Source of the DNA: an uncultured Oscillospiraceae bacterium
Lineage (GTDB): Bacteria; Bacillota; Clostridia; Oscillospirales; Oscillospiraceae
Reading direction: 5' to 3'
DNA: 64,000 nt
Assembly (NCBI GenBank): GCA_947626345.1
Contig: CANQSF010000014.1
Coordinates: forward strand, 1 to 64,000
The position numbers and the translations under genes were made by a program. Of this stretch, positions 33,396 through 44,243 are shown piece after piece. Under the pieces are notes generated by a model that worked only from the letters and a program-made list of their open reading frames with translations, ran no database searches and had not been told where the DNA came from. Each line of letters opens with the position of its first letter. The stretch's first letter is position 1.

Positions 33396-35598
33396 CGGCG
33401 ATCAGACGCAGGCGCAGCCCGCTGTAGCGCTTGGCCCGGCGGGCGTTTTCCGTCATGGTCCGGATGACGGCGTCGTCCCCCACCACCACCAGAAGCTCCG
33501 CCGCTCGGGTGACGGCCGTATAGAGAAGGCTCCGGTACATCAGCTGGGGCGCGGTGCGCACAGCGGAGAACACCACCGCCCGGTACTCGCTGCCCTGGGA
33601 CTTGTGGACGGTAGTGGCCCAGGCGTGGTCCAGCTCCGAGGCCTGCTCGAAGGCGTACTCCGCTTTTCGGCCGTCAAAATCGATGCAAAGGCTCTCCGAC
33701 GCCGGGTCGATGGAGTCGATATAGCCGATATCCCCGTTGAAGATCCCGTATCCGCGCTCGCCGCTGTCGGCCTTCCAGGCGACGTCGTAATCGTTGCGGA
33801 TCTGCATGACCCGGTCGCCCTCACGATAGGTCCGGCCGGCGTAGACAAACTCCTGCTTGCCCACCGCCGGGGGGTTGAGGGCCTCCTGCAGCGCCCGGTT
33901 CAGCTCCTCCGTCCCCGCCGACCCTTTACGGGTGGGGGTGAGGACCTGGATCTGGCCGGAGGGGATGGCCATGTTCTTGGGCAGCCGCTCCTGGCACAGG
34001 GACACGATGGTCTCCGCCGCCGCCTGGGGCTCCCGCCGCCGCATAAAGTAGAACCCGCCGCTGTTGGCGCGCAGATCGGGCACCTCGCCCCGGTTGATCT
34101 GGTGGGCGCTGAGCACGATGCGGCTGTCCAGCTTCTGGCGGAAGATCTCCGTCAGCCGCACGGTCTCGGCCACGCCGCTGCGGATCAGGTCGCGGAACAC
34201 CGCCCCGGGACCCACCGAGGGCAGCTGGTCCGCGTCCCCCACCAGCACCAGCCGGCAGGACGGTCCCACCGCCGCCAGCACCGCCTTCATCAGGCTCATA
34301 TCCACCATGGAGCACTCGTCCAGGATCAGCGCGTCGCAGTGCAGCCGGTCGCTCTCGTTTTTGCGGAAGACGGTGCTGTCCGTCTCCGGGGAAAAGCTGG
34401 CGTCAAGAAGCCGGTGGATGGTGGATGCCTCCCGCCCGGTGAGGTCGCTCAGGCGCTTGGCCGCCTGGCCCGTGGGGGCCGCCAGCAGCGTCTCCAGCCC
34501 CATGGCGTCGTACAGGGCCAATATCGCCCGCACCGACGTGGTCTTGCCGGTGCCGGGCCCGCCGGTGAGGACCATGAGCTGTCTGGACGCCGCCGCGTCC
34601 AGGACCTTTCTCTGCTGGGGCGCGAAGCGGATGTTCTGCTCCGCCTCCAGCTTCTCGATGACCCCGTCCACCGACACAGAGCATGCGCCGCACGTGCCCC
34701 CCGCCATGTCCCGCAGCCGCTGGGCCACATAGACCTCCGCGGCGTAAAGCGGCGCCAGATAACAGGCCTCCACGTTGGACACCTGCTCGCACAGCACATC
34801 GCCCGCCTCCAGCAGGATGTCCAGGCCCTCCCCGATCTGCTCTGCGTCCACGCCGATGAGCGTGGCGGTGGCGGCGGTGAGCTTGTCCACCGGCAGGAAG
34901 CAGTGGCCGTTGTCGGCGTTGTGGCGCAGCTCGAAAAGCAGCGCCGCGGCGATGCGCTGGGGCGAATCGGCCTCCATGCCGTGGGCAAGGGCCAAAGCGT
35001 CCGCCTCGGCAAAGGTGCCGCCCACCTGGATACCCGCCAGGATGTAGGGGTTCTCCTCCACCCGCTCCAGGGCGTCGTCCCCGTAAAACCGGTAAAGGCG
35101 CAGGGCCATCAGTGGCGCGATGCCCGCGCTCGCGAGAAATTCCATCAGCGAGCGCATCCCGGTCTGATGCCGGAAGGCGGCGCTCATCTCCTGGGCTTTC
35201 TGCATGCTGACGCCACGGAGGGTGGCCAGCTTTTCCGGATGGTCCCGGAGCACGTCCAGCGCGTCGTCGCCGAACTGACCGACGATCAGCGCCGCCGTGG
35301 CCGGGCCGATGCCCTTGATGACCCGGCTGGAGAGATAGTCGAATATGGCGGCCGCGCCGGTGGGCATGGTCCGCTCCGCGTAGGCGGCGCGGAACTGCTC
35401 CCCGTGGGAGGCATGGCGGGTCCACTCCCCCCAGGCGACCAGGCTCTCCCCCGGCGCCGCCAGGGGGATGCAGCCCACCACCACGGCGTGGGAGCCGTCG
35501 TCCACGTCCAGCCGCAGTACGGTATAGCCGTTGTCCTCGTTAAAATAGATCACCGAGGCTATCTGACCGGCGATCCTCTCCAGCGCCTGCTCCTGCAT
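33388..35598 (-). CDS. recD2: RecD2-like ATP-dependent 5'-3' DNA helicase
   Basis: 736 residues: an N-terminal domain with helix-hairpin-helix repeats (IKGIGPATAALIVGQFG, about 95-111; EKLATLRGVSMQKAQEM), Walker A LTGGPGTGKTTS (about residue 345), Walker B LILDECSMVDMSLM, motif III VLVGDADQLPSVGPG and a C-terminal UvrD-like part ending HAWATTVHKSQGSEYRAVV. Length and layout match the RecBC-independent RecD2 of Firmicutes, active in replication-fork and mismatch repair. Sits between the small membrane protein (1 nt) and comF (overlap). Confidence 0.95.
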   Translation of the reverse strand: MQEQALERIAGQIASVIYFNEDNGYTVLRLDVDDGSHAVVVGCIPLAAPGESLVAWGEWTRHASHGEQFRAAYAERTMPTGAAAIFDYLSSRVIKGIGPATAALIVGQFGDDALDVLRDHPEKLATLRGVSMQKAQEMSAAFRHQTGMRSLMEFLASAGIAPLMALRLYRFYGDDALERVEENPYILAGIQVGGTFAEADALALAHGMEADSPQRIAAALLFELRHNADNGHCFLPVDKLTAATATLIGVDAEQIGEGLDILLEAGDVLCEQVSNVEACYLAPLYAAEVYVAQRLRDMAGGTCGACSVSVDGVIEKLEAEQNIRFAPQQRKVLDAAASRQLMVLTGGPGTGKTTSVRAILALYDAMGLETLLAAPTGQAAKRLSDLTGREASTIHRLLDASFSPETDSTVFRKNESDRLHCDALILDECSMVDMSLMKAVLAAVGPSCRLVLVGDADQLPSVGPGAVFRDLIRSGVAETVRLTEIFRQKLDSRIVLSAHQINRGEVPDLRANSGGFYFMRRREPQAAAETIVSLCQERLPKNMAIPSGQIQVLTPTRKGSAGTEELNRALQEALNPPAVGKQEFVYAGRTYREGDRVMQIRNDYDVAWKADSGERGYGIFNGDIGYIDSIDPASESLCIDFDGRKAEYAFEQASELDHAWATTVHKSQGSEYRAVVFSAVRTAPQLMYRSLLYTAVTRAAELLVVVGDDAVIRTMTENARRAKRYSGLRLRLIADE

Positions 35599-35599
35599 C

Positions 35600-36091
35600 T
35601 CAAAACAGCAGACGGACCACGCCGGCCGTCGCCAGGGAGATGATGAGCCCCGCCGTCAGCACGCCCAGCACGATGGGCGGCAGCGCCCGCTTCATCCGCA
35701 TGTTCAAAAGCGCGGCGATCAGCGCGCCCGTCCAGGCGCCCGTGCCCGGCAAGGGCACCGCCACGAACAGCATCAGTCCCCAAAACTGAGCCTGCTGCAC
35801 CCGTATGGCCTTTTTGCCGCTGCCCTTCCGCTCCAGCCACCGCACGAACCGGCGGGCCCGGTCGGATCTGGTGCGCAGCCAGTCCATCAGCGAGCGGACG
35901 AAGGCGATGATGAAGGGCACCGGCAGAAGGTTCCCGATCATGGCGATGACGGCAGCCTGCCACACGGGCAGCCCCAGTCCCACGCCCACCGGTATGGCCC
36001 CGCGCAGCTCGATGATGGGCAGCATGGCAACGATCAGCGTCGCCAGCGCCTCACCAGCACCCATATCCGCGATGTAGCCTGCGATCTGCAT
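35600..36091 (-). CDS. Small multidrug-export family (COG2426) membrane protein
   Basis: 163 residues with about four membrane segments. N-terminal LIVAMLPIIELRGAIPVGVGLG is the family signature (PxxELRxAxP); GLMLFVAVPLPGTGAWTGALIAALL is the second conserved half. The export role assigned to the family is weakly supported. Gap of 1 nt to recD2 and 9 nt to uvrA. Confidence 0.85.
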   Translation of the reverse strand: MQIAGYIADMGAGEALATLIVAMLPIIELRGAIPVGVGLGLPVWQAAVIAMIGNLLPVPFIIAFVRSLMDWLRTRSDRARRFVRWLERKGSGKKAIRVQQAQFWGLMLFVAVPLPGTGAWTGALIAALLNMRMKRALPPIVLGVLTAGLIISLATAGVVRLLF

Positions 36092-36100
36092 CGGCTCTCC

Positions 36101-38929
<2,829 letters not shown>

Positions 38930-38969
38930 TGGTCTGTGCGTACCTCTCGAGCGATATCTGCAACGATTT

Positions 38970-38999
38970 ATTATACACTATGGTAAAGACAAATTACAA
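38970..38999 (-). promoter_or_regulatory. Sigma-A promoter of the uvrA operon
   Basis: Minus strand: -35 TTGTAA (38994-38999), 18-nt spacer, -10 TATAAT (38970-38975) with extended TG. AT-rich surroundings in this GC-rich region support it. Confidence 0.75.
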
Positions 39000-39025
39000 T
39001 CAAAATCGCAAAAATTAGTCTCCCG

Positions 39026-39994
39026 TTAACAGCCCGTTCCCCACCGTCCCGGCCGGTCCGGAACCAGGGGCTCCAGCTGGTCTGCGAGACGCCGGGCAAG
39101 GGCGAGAAATTCCGGCCATTTCCGGGTCTTTCCCAGCGCCTTGGCGTATGCCTCGCCGCCCTTAAAGCCGGGCAGCATCAGCGCCCAGATGGCCTTCATC
39201 CGGTTCATGGCGCTGGCCGGCCCGCCGAAGGCGGCGCAGTACGCCTCCCACAGCTCGTCCAGAAACGAGCGCAGCGTCTCCCGGCCGGGGTCGGCGCCCC
39301 GCATCCGGGCGAAGAGCGCCGGGTCCGCCGCGATGCCCCGGCCCACCATCACGGCCCCCAGGCCGGGATAGCGCTCCCCCGCCCGGCGGATATCCGCCGC
39401 CGTGCGCAGATCGCCGTTATAGCACACCGGCGCGCGGCTGAGGGCCATGGCCTGGCCGAAGGCGGCAAGATCGGGCTCGCCGGCGTACTGCTGGGCCGCC
39501 GTGCGGGCGTGGACGGTCAGCTCCGCGATGGGGTAGTCGTTATATACCTCCACCAGCGCGGCCAACTCCTCTGCGCGCCGCATCCCCAGCCGGGTCTTCA
39601 CGGATATGGCCGCCGGCGGCGCGGCAAATATCCCGTCCAGCAGCCGGCGCAGGCTGTCCACGTCCGCCAGAAGACCGGCCCCCTTGCCCTTGGCCGTGAC
39701 GGTGCCGGAAGGGCATCCGGCGTTCAGATCGATCTCCTCATAGCCCATGTCCGCCAGCCGTCCCGCCGCCCAGAGGAAATCCTCCGCCCTTTTCGTCAGC
39801 AGCTGGGGCACCACAGGCACGCCCCGGTTGTTCGCCGGGTCCACCTGCCGCAGCTCTCTGGGCGGGAAGACGTGGTTTTGGGTAGGGCTCAGGAAGGGGG
39901 TGAAATACTTGTCCGCCCCCGGATAATACCGCCGGTGGATCCGGCGGTAGATGTGATCGGTGACGCCCTCCAGGGGCGCGAAATAGAGCTTCAT
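39026..39994 (-). CDS. tRNA-dihydrouridine synthase (Dus family)
   Basis: 322 residues from [22 protein letters not shown] barrel with [23 protein letters not shown] (catalytic Cys in NAGCP), [24 protein letters not shown] and PVCYNGDL / [15 protein letters not shown]. The third motif is usually HGRTR, here HARTA. It reduces uridine in the tRNA D-loop. An upstream in-frame ATG (40030) lies in the promoter, so the ATG at 39994 is used; it may be translated from a leaderless transcript. Confidence 0.93.
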   Translation of the reverse strand: MKLYFAPLEGVTDHIYRRIHRRYYPGADKYFTPFLSPTQNHVFPPRELRQVDPANNRGVPVVPQLLTKRAEDFLWAAGRLADMGYEEIDLNAGCPSGTVTAKGKGAGLLADVDSLRRLLDGIFAAPPAAISVKTRLGMRRAEELAALVEVYNDYPIAELTVHARTAAQQYAGEPDLAAFGQAMALSRAPVCYNGDLRTAADIRRAGERYPGLGAVMVGRGIAADPALFARMRGADPGRETLRSFLDELWEAYCAAFGGPASAMNRMKAIWALMLPGFKGGEAYAKALGKTRKWPEFLALARRLADQLEPLVPDRPGRWGTGC

Positions 39995-40000
39995 GGGCCC

Positions 40001-40030
40001 ATTGTACCACAGCCGCCCGCCCATACGCAA
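40001..40030 (-). promoter_or_regulatory. Promoter of dus, apparently leaderless
   Basis: Minus strand: -35 TTGCGT (40025-40030), 18-nt spacer, extended -10 TGG-TACAAT (40001-40006). Only six bases (GGGCCC) separate the -10 from the ATG, so the expected start site is at or beside the A of the start codon. There is no Shine-Dalgarno. Confidence 0.6.
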
Positions 40031-40033
40031 GAA

Positions 40034-40059
40034 GCCGCCCCGGCATTCGCCGGGGCGGC
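40034..40059. terminator. Terminator-like hairpin after the mgtC pair
   Basis: Perfect 11-bp stem GCCGCCCCGGC / GCCGGGGCGGC, 4-nt loop. On the minus strand TTCTTGC follows, so the U-tract is poor. Confidence 0.65.
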
Positions 40060-40072
40060 ATATCTGACGGTC

Positions 40073-40753
40073 TTATGTGGTCTTCACGCCCAGGATGCCG
40101 TCGATCTGCAGCAGATCCTGGATCACGTCCTGGAGCGAGGCCTTGCGGTGCACCTCAAGGATCATACTGGCCAGGGGCATATCCCCCTCCTTGCCGATCT
40201 CCATCTGATCGATCTTCAGATCGCAGTCCCGGAAATACTCTATCGCCCTTCCCAGGGCGTCCGCGTCTTCGTATTCCAGCCGCAGGCTCACCAGGCGGGC
40301 GTTGTTCATGATCCGAAACTCCAGCCGGGAGAACAGCAGCTCGGCCAGCAGGATGAACACCGTGGCCAGCACGGCGCCCTCATAATACCCCGCGCCGCAG
40401 CACAGACCGATGATGGCGGAGGTCCACAGCCCCGCCGCGGTGGTCAGGCCCTTCACCCGGCGGTGCCGGGTGACGATGATGGTCCCCGCGCCGATGAAGC
40501 CGATGCCGGCGACCACCTGAGCGCCCAGCCGGGCGATATCGGTGTACATGTGCAGGGAGAGGTAGAGATACTGGCTGGTGAGGGTGGTCATGGCCGCGCC
40601 CAGGCAGATGAGGATATGGGTCCGGAACCCGGCGGCCCTGCGCTTAAGGGACCGCTCGATACCGATGGCGCCGCCGCACAGCAACGCCAGCAGCAGCCGC
40701 GCCGCCACCGAGAGAAAGCTCAGATCCCGCAGCGGATCGAGAAATGTCAGCAT
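40073..40753 (-). CDS. MgtC/SapB-family membrane protein, copy 1
   Basis: 226 residues with an N-terminal MgtC domain of four to five membrane helices (family landmark GFRTHILICLGAAMTTLTSQY and GAQVVAGIGFIGAGTIIVTRHRRVKGLTTAAGLW) and a C-terminal ACT-like domain (about 145-226) of regulatory type. MgtC proteins are linked to magnesium limitation and F-ATPase inhibition in Salmonella; the role in Firmicutes is unclear. It starts 15 nt after its tandem paralog at 40769-41488, to which it is similar along its length. Confidence 0.9.
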   Translation of the reverse strand: MLTFLDPLRDLSFLSVAARLLLALLCGGAIGIERSLKRRAAGFRTHILICLGAAMTTLTSQYLYLSLHMYTDIARLGAQVVAGIGFIGAGTIIVTRHRRVKGLTTAAGLWTSAIIGLCCGAGYYEGAVLATVFILLAELLFSRLEFRIMNNARLVSLRLEYEDADALGRAIEYFRDCDLKIDQMEIGKEGDMPLASMILEVHRKASLQDVIQDLLQIDGILGVKTT

Positions 40754-40768
40754 GGCTTCCGACCTCCT

Positions 40769-41488
40769 TTAATCTTCCTGGATGAAGCGGACGCAGTCCA
40801 GCGCCGACAGGGCGGAGAGCAGCCGCACGTGGGTATACCGCTTCGGCAGGTGCACCACGATGGAGAACGCCGCGTTTTTCCGGTTCTGGCGGCTGATCTC
40901 CGGCTCGATGGAATAGATCTCGCCCTCATAGGAGCGGATGCACCCCACCACCTCCTGCAGATCGTCCGTGCTGCCGGACTCCATGTAGAAGGTCAGGTTC
41001 CGGGAGTTGGCGACGATCTTCCGCTCCAGCGCCGGCAGCACCTTCACCGCCAGGAAGATCAGGCAGAAGCCCACCAGCACGCACTCGTAAAAACCGGCCC
41101 CGATGGCCAAGCCCATGCAGGCGGAGGCCCAAAGGCACGCGGCGGTGGTCATGCCGTGCACCTCGTGGCGGGCGGTGACGATGATGGTCCCCGCACCCAG
41201 AAAGCCGATGCCGTTGATGACCTGGGCGCCGAACCGGGACACGTCCGTCAGCACGCCGATCTGCGCGGAGGTCTCCGCCCAGCGGGTGGTGAGCATCAGG
41301 TACTCATACTGCCCCAGCATGACCGTGGCCGCCGAGCCCAGGCACACCAGCATATATGTACGGAACCCCGCCGGCTGGCGCTTGTGCTCCCGGTTCATGC
41401 CGATCACGCCGCCGCACAGCACCGCCAGCGCCATGCGCACCGCTGTAGACAGGAACGTCAGCTGCCGCAGGCTGTCCAGCACACCCAT
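40769..41488 (-). CDS. MgtC/SapB-family membrane protein, copy 2
   Basis: 239 residues from MGVLDSLRQLTFLSTAVRMA, with GGAGGTGA nine bases upstream. Contains LCGGVIGMNREHKRQPAGFRTYMLVCLG and FGAQVINGIGFLGAGTIIVTARHEVHGMTTAACLW; C-terminal domain (about 150-239) of the MgtC type. The two tandem genes probably act as a pair or have split functions. The first gene of the pair by transcription. Confidence 0.9.
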   Translation of the reverse strand: MGVLDSLRQLTFLSTAVRMALAVLCGGVIGMNREHKRQPAGFRTYMLVCLGSAATVMLGQYEYLMLTTRWAETSAQIGVLTDVSRFGAQVINGIGFLGAGTIIVTARHEVHGMTTAACLWASACMGLAIGAGFYECVLVGFCLIFLAVKVLPALERKIVANSRNLTFYMESGSTDDLQEVVGCIRSYEGEIYSIEPEISRQNRKNAAFSIVVHLPKRYTHVRLLSALSALDCVRFIQED

Positions 41489-41510
41489 GGCCTTCACCTC
41501 CAAAATACCA

Positions 41511-41539
41511 GGAGAGCGGTGGCGATAGCGCCGCTCTCC
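41511..41539 (-). other. Hairpin in the leader of the mgtC pair
   Basis: GGAGAGCGG (41511-41519) / CCGCTCTCC (41531-41539), 9-bp stem with an 11-nt loop. In the 5' leader of a magnesium-linked gene it could be a control element. No M-box riboswitch pattern was recognised. Confidence 0.4.
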
Positions 41540-41655
41540 AAATAATATATGCGATCGTGGATGAAAAGAATATAGCACAAACCGTCCCGCTCCGCCACCC
41601 TTTTCACGCGTTCCGGAAGAAAAAGGAACGTGCGGCCGCCGAAATGCGGACGATA

Positions 41656-42576
41656 TCAGCCCGCGCCCCGGAAGAGCTCCAGCGCCAGGCCGTGGCGCAG
41701 GCCCCGGTCGCTGACGGTCAGCGCCGGCGCGCCGAGCCGCTCCAGGATCACGTCCAGGATGCAGGCGCCGGCCAGGATCACATCCGCCCGCCCGGGCTGC
41801 AGACCGGGGATAGCGCGGCGCTGGGCGACGGTACGGGCGCTGTAAGCGGCGATCTGGGCGCGGACGTCCTCCACGGTCAGGACGGAGCCCTGGATCACGG
41901 CGGGGTCGTATCGCGCCATCCCATGCTTCACCGCGGCCATGGTGGTGACGGTGCCGCCCATGCCCACCACCAAGGCGGGCCGGCCGGTCACCCCCGCATC
42001 GGCGAACTCCCGGTCGATCCGGGCCCTGGCGGCCGCCACCTCTTCCGCGGTGACGGGGTCAGAGCGCAGGTCGTTTTCCGTGACGCGCACGGAGCCCACA
42101 TCGACGCTGAAGCGTCTAACGGGCCGGCCGCCCTCGCCGAAGACGAACTCCGTGGAGCCGCCGCCTGTGTCGAACACCGCCAGCTCCCCGTCCTGCCGGG
42201 GCAGGCCGGACAGGGCCCCCAGATAGGACAGCCGGGCCTCTTCCTCCCCGGGGATGATCCGCACCTCCGCCCCGCAGGCCGCTCTCACCATTTCCACGAA
42301 GCGGGCGCTGTTGGCGGCGCTGCGAAGGGCCATGGTGCCCACGGCCGCGACCTGGTCCGCCACCAGCTCCGCCGCCCTTGCGTGAAAGGCCGCCACGGCG
42401 GCCGCGCTGCGCTCCATGGCCTCCGGGCCGATCAGGCCGGTCCTGTCCAGCCCCTCGCCCAGACGGGTGATGGCGCTGGCGTCCAGCACGGTGGCGATGG
42501 TCCCGTCCGCCGTGCGCTCGCCCACGAAGAGCTTGACGGAGTTGGAGCCGATGTCGATGACCGCTTTTCTGCCCAT
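41656..42576 (-). CDS. Ppx/GppA-family exopolyphosphatase/guanosine pentaphosphatase
   Basis: 306 residues; actin-like fold with the motifs AVIDIGSNSVKLFVGE (phosphate-1), VFDTGGGSTEFVFGEG (phosphate-2) and VVGMGGTVTTMAA. This is the short, single-domain form without the C-terminal HD region, as in many Firmicutes. Acts on polyphosphate or (p)ppGpp; which one cannot be told. The ATG at 42576 is preceded by GGAG; an in-frame ATG at 42597 is the alternative. Confidence 0.9.
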   Translation of the reverse strand: MGRKAVIDIGSNSVKLFVGERTADGTIATVLDASAITRLGEGLDRTGLIGPEAMERSAAAVAAFHARAAELVADQVAAVGTMALRSAANSARFVEMVRAACGAEVRIIPGEEEARLSYLGALSGLPRQDGELAVFDTGGGSTEFVFGEGGRPVRRFSVDVGSVRVTENDLRSDPVTAEEVAAARARIDREFADAGVTGRPALVVGMGGTVTTMAAVKHGMARYDPAVIQGSVLTVEDVRAQIAAYSARTVAQRRAIPGLQPGRADVILAGACILDVILERLGAPALTVSDRGLRHGLALELFRGAG

Positions 42577-42615
42577 GAGCTCCGCTCGCACCTCCATGCC
42601 CGCCGGGGCAAAGCA

Positions 42616-42638
42616 AAAATGAGCGGAGCCCTCCGCTC
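42616..42638 (-). terminator. Leader terminator-like hairpin upstream of ppx/gppA
   Basis: GAGCGG / CCGCTC (42621-42638) followed on the minus strand by ATTTTTG. It lies between the promoter at 42674-42701 and the gene, so it could attenuate transcription. Confidence 0.5.
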
Positions 42639-42673
42639 TGCTCGATCAGGATGTGTTGCCGATTGACCCTTAT

Positions 42674-42701
42674 AAAATAGCATGTTTTCGTCAGTTGTCA
42701 A
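42674..42701 (-). promoter_or_regulatory. Sigma-A promoter of ppx/gppA
   Basis: Minus strand: -35 TTGACA (42696-42701), 16-nt spacer, -10 TATTTT (42674-42679). Confidence 0.7.
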
Positions 42702-42780
42702 TCGGATTTCCCACAAAAACCCGGGGATCGGCCGTTTTTTTGCCGATCCGCCTTATTTAGCCGCCGCGCCGCCCCACCTC

Positions 42781-42809
42781 TTGCGGCAAAGGACGGTCTG
42801 TGGTATGCT
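42781..42809 (+). promoter_or_regulatory. Sigma-A promoter of the AlkZ-related gene
   Basis: -35 TTGCGG (42781-42786), 17-nt spacer, -10 TATGCT (42804-42809) with extended TGG. Confidence 0.6.
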
Positions 42810-42839
42810 CACAGTATCCCGGGAAAGGAGCGGACGGCT

Positions 42840-43523
42840 GTGATCAAAGAGATCCACTCGGAAAAGGATATGGAGGCCCTGGTTTTGGAGTGGGGCTTTC
42901 TGCCCTTTTTCAAAAACGAATTCCCCGGCTTCTCCATCGAGGAGCACACCCCGCCGGAGCTGTGGTACGACTCCGACAGCGGCGACTGGGCCCCCTGGGA
43001 CTGGAAGGGTCCCGTGGCCCGGATGGGCACCTGCGTCTACGGCAAATTCTTCTGGAAAAAGGCCGGCTTTGTGAGCATGGAGTGGTTCCCGGACCTTGCC
43101 AACCTGCGCAGGGACGGGTACGACTTCGACGCCCGGTTCGACGACGAGCTGGCCTCCTATAAGGACAAGGAGCTCTACGACGCCATCGTCAAAAACGGCT
43201 CTGTGCAGACCGGCCAGCTCAAGCAGCTGTGCGGCTATGGGGGCAAGGACGGCAAAAAGGGCTTCGAGACGGTCATCACCCGCCTGCAGATGCAGACATA
43301 CCTGTGCGTGGCGGACTTCGACTACGCTACCGACAGGCGCGGCGTCCCCTATGGCTGGGGCATCGCCCGCTGGTCCGCCCCGGAGGCCATCTTTGGCTAC
43401 GACGCCGTCACCGCCGCCTATGCCCGCAAGCCGGACCAGTCCCGGCAGCGGCTGCTGGAGCATCTGCAAAAGCGCCTGCCCCAGGCAAGCGAGGGACAGC
43501 TGGTCAAGCTGCTGAATATGTGA
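42840..43523 (+). CDS. AlkZ-related protein
   Basis: 227 residues, GTG start nine bases after AAGGAG. The sequence MIKEIHSEKDMEALVLEWGF, WKGPVARMGTCVYGKFFWKKAGFVS, QLKQLCGYGGKDGKKGFETVITRLQMQTYLC and YGWGIARWSAPEAIFGYD fits a conserved Clostridia family named AlkZ-related (winged helix, HTH_42-like). AlkZ is a DNA glycosylase for interstrand crosslinks; these shorter relatives have only part of it and their function is not known. Family assignment is from memory. Confidence 0.75.
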   Translation: MIKEIHSEKDMEALVLEWGFLPFFKNEFPGFSIEEHTPPELWYDSDSGDWAPWDWKGPVARMGTCVYGKFFWKKAGFVSMEWFPDLANLRRDGYDFDARFDDELASYKDKELYDAIVKNGSVQTGQLKQLCGYGGKDGKKGFETVITRLQMQTYLCVADFDYATDRRGVPYGWGIARWSAPEAIFGYDAVTAAYARKPDQSRQRLLEHLQKRLPQASEGQLVKLLNM

Positions 43524-43548
43524 ACGCCCCCCGCAGGAGGAAAAGACC

Positions 43549-44187
43549 ATGTGGTTCGATAACGCCTATTTCATAAACGGCACGGCCTATGCCGGAAAAT
43601 CGACGATGGTGGAGCTGCTGGCGGAAAAGTACGACGGTATCGCCTGCGGGGAGAACTACCACAACAGGCTCCTGCCCCAGCTGGACAAGGAGCAGTTCCC
43701 CGGCCTGACCTACACCAGGGACCTGGAGGACTGGCACGACTTTATCCGAAGGACCCCGGACGAATACGAGGCGTGGGTCGACAGGACCAGCAGAGAGTGC
43801 GAGACGCTGGAGCTGCGGATATTGGAGCAGGTGTGCGGGCAGGAAAAGCCGGTGTTCGTGGACACGAACATCTGCCTGGAGACGCTCCGGCGCGTCGCTC
43901 CCCATGACCACGTGCTGATCATGCTTGCCGATCCTGAGGTGTCCGTGCGCCGGTTCTTTGACAGACCGGACAGGGATAAACAGTTCCTGTACCGGCTGAT
44001 CATGGAGGAGCCGGACCCGGCCTGTGCGCTGGAAAACTTCCGGCAGTGTCTGACGCGGATCAATTCACGGGAGAGATACGACCGCTTCCTGCACGCCGGC
44101 TTTCACGTGCTGCTCCGGGACGAGAGCCGGACCGTAGAGCAGACGCTGGCCCTGGCGGAAAAAGCCTTCGGCCTGGAAGCTGAATAA
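43549..44187 (+). CDS. P-loop kinase-like ATP-binding protein
   Basis: 212 residues, MWFDNAYFINGTAYAGKSTMVELLAEKY at the N-terminus with Walker A GTAYAGKST (11-19). The rest has the look of a small nucleoside/shikimate kinase: VFVDTNICLETLRRV, DHVLIMLADPEVSVRRFFDRPDR (the lid-type Arg region). Begins 25 nt after the AlkZ-related gene, so probably co-expressed. Substrate unknown. Confidence 0.7.
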   Translation: MWFDNAYFINGTAYAGKSTMVELLAEKYDGIACGENYHNRLLPQLDKEQFPGLTYTRDLEDWHDFIRRTPDEYEAWVDRTSRECETLELRILEQVCGQEKPVFVDTNICLETLRRVAPHDHVLIMLADPEVSVRRFFDRPDRDKQFLYRLIMEEPDPACALENFRQCLTRINSRERYDRFLHAGFHVLLRDESRTVEQTLALAEKAFGLEAE

Positions 44188-44192
44188 AAAGA

Positions 44193-44228
44193 CAGGACGC
44201 CGCAAAACGCAGGTTTTGCGGCGTCCTG
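44193..44228. terminator. Bidirectional terminator
   Basis: Perfect 16-bp stem CAGGACGCCGCAAAAC / GTTTTGCGGCGTCCTG with a GCAG loop. The minus side ends in TTTTTATTC and the plus side in CTTCTTCTTA. Serves the kinase-like gene (+) and the S66 gene (-). Confidence 0.88.
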
Positions 44229-44243
44229 CTTCTTCTTACCTTT

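Noticed and set aside
38930..39025. LexA/SOS operator before uvrA
   Set aside because: No CGAAC-N4-GTTCG-like sequence was found around the promoter.
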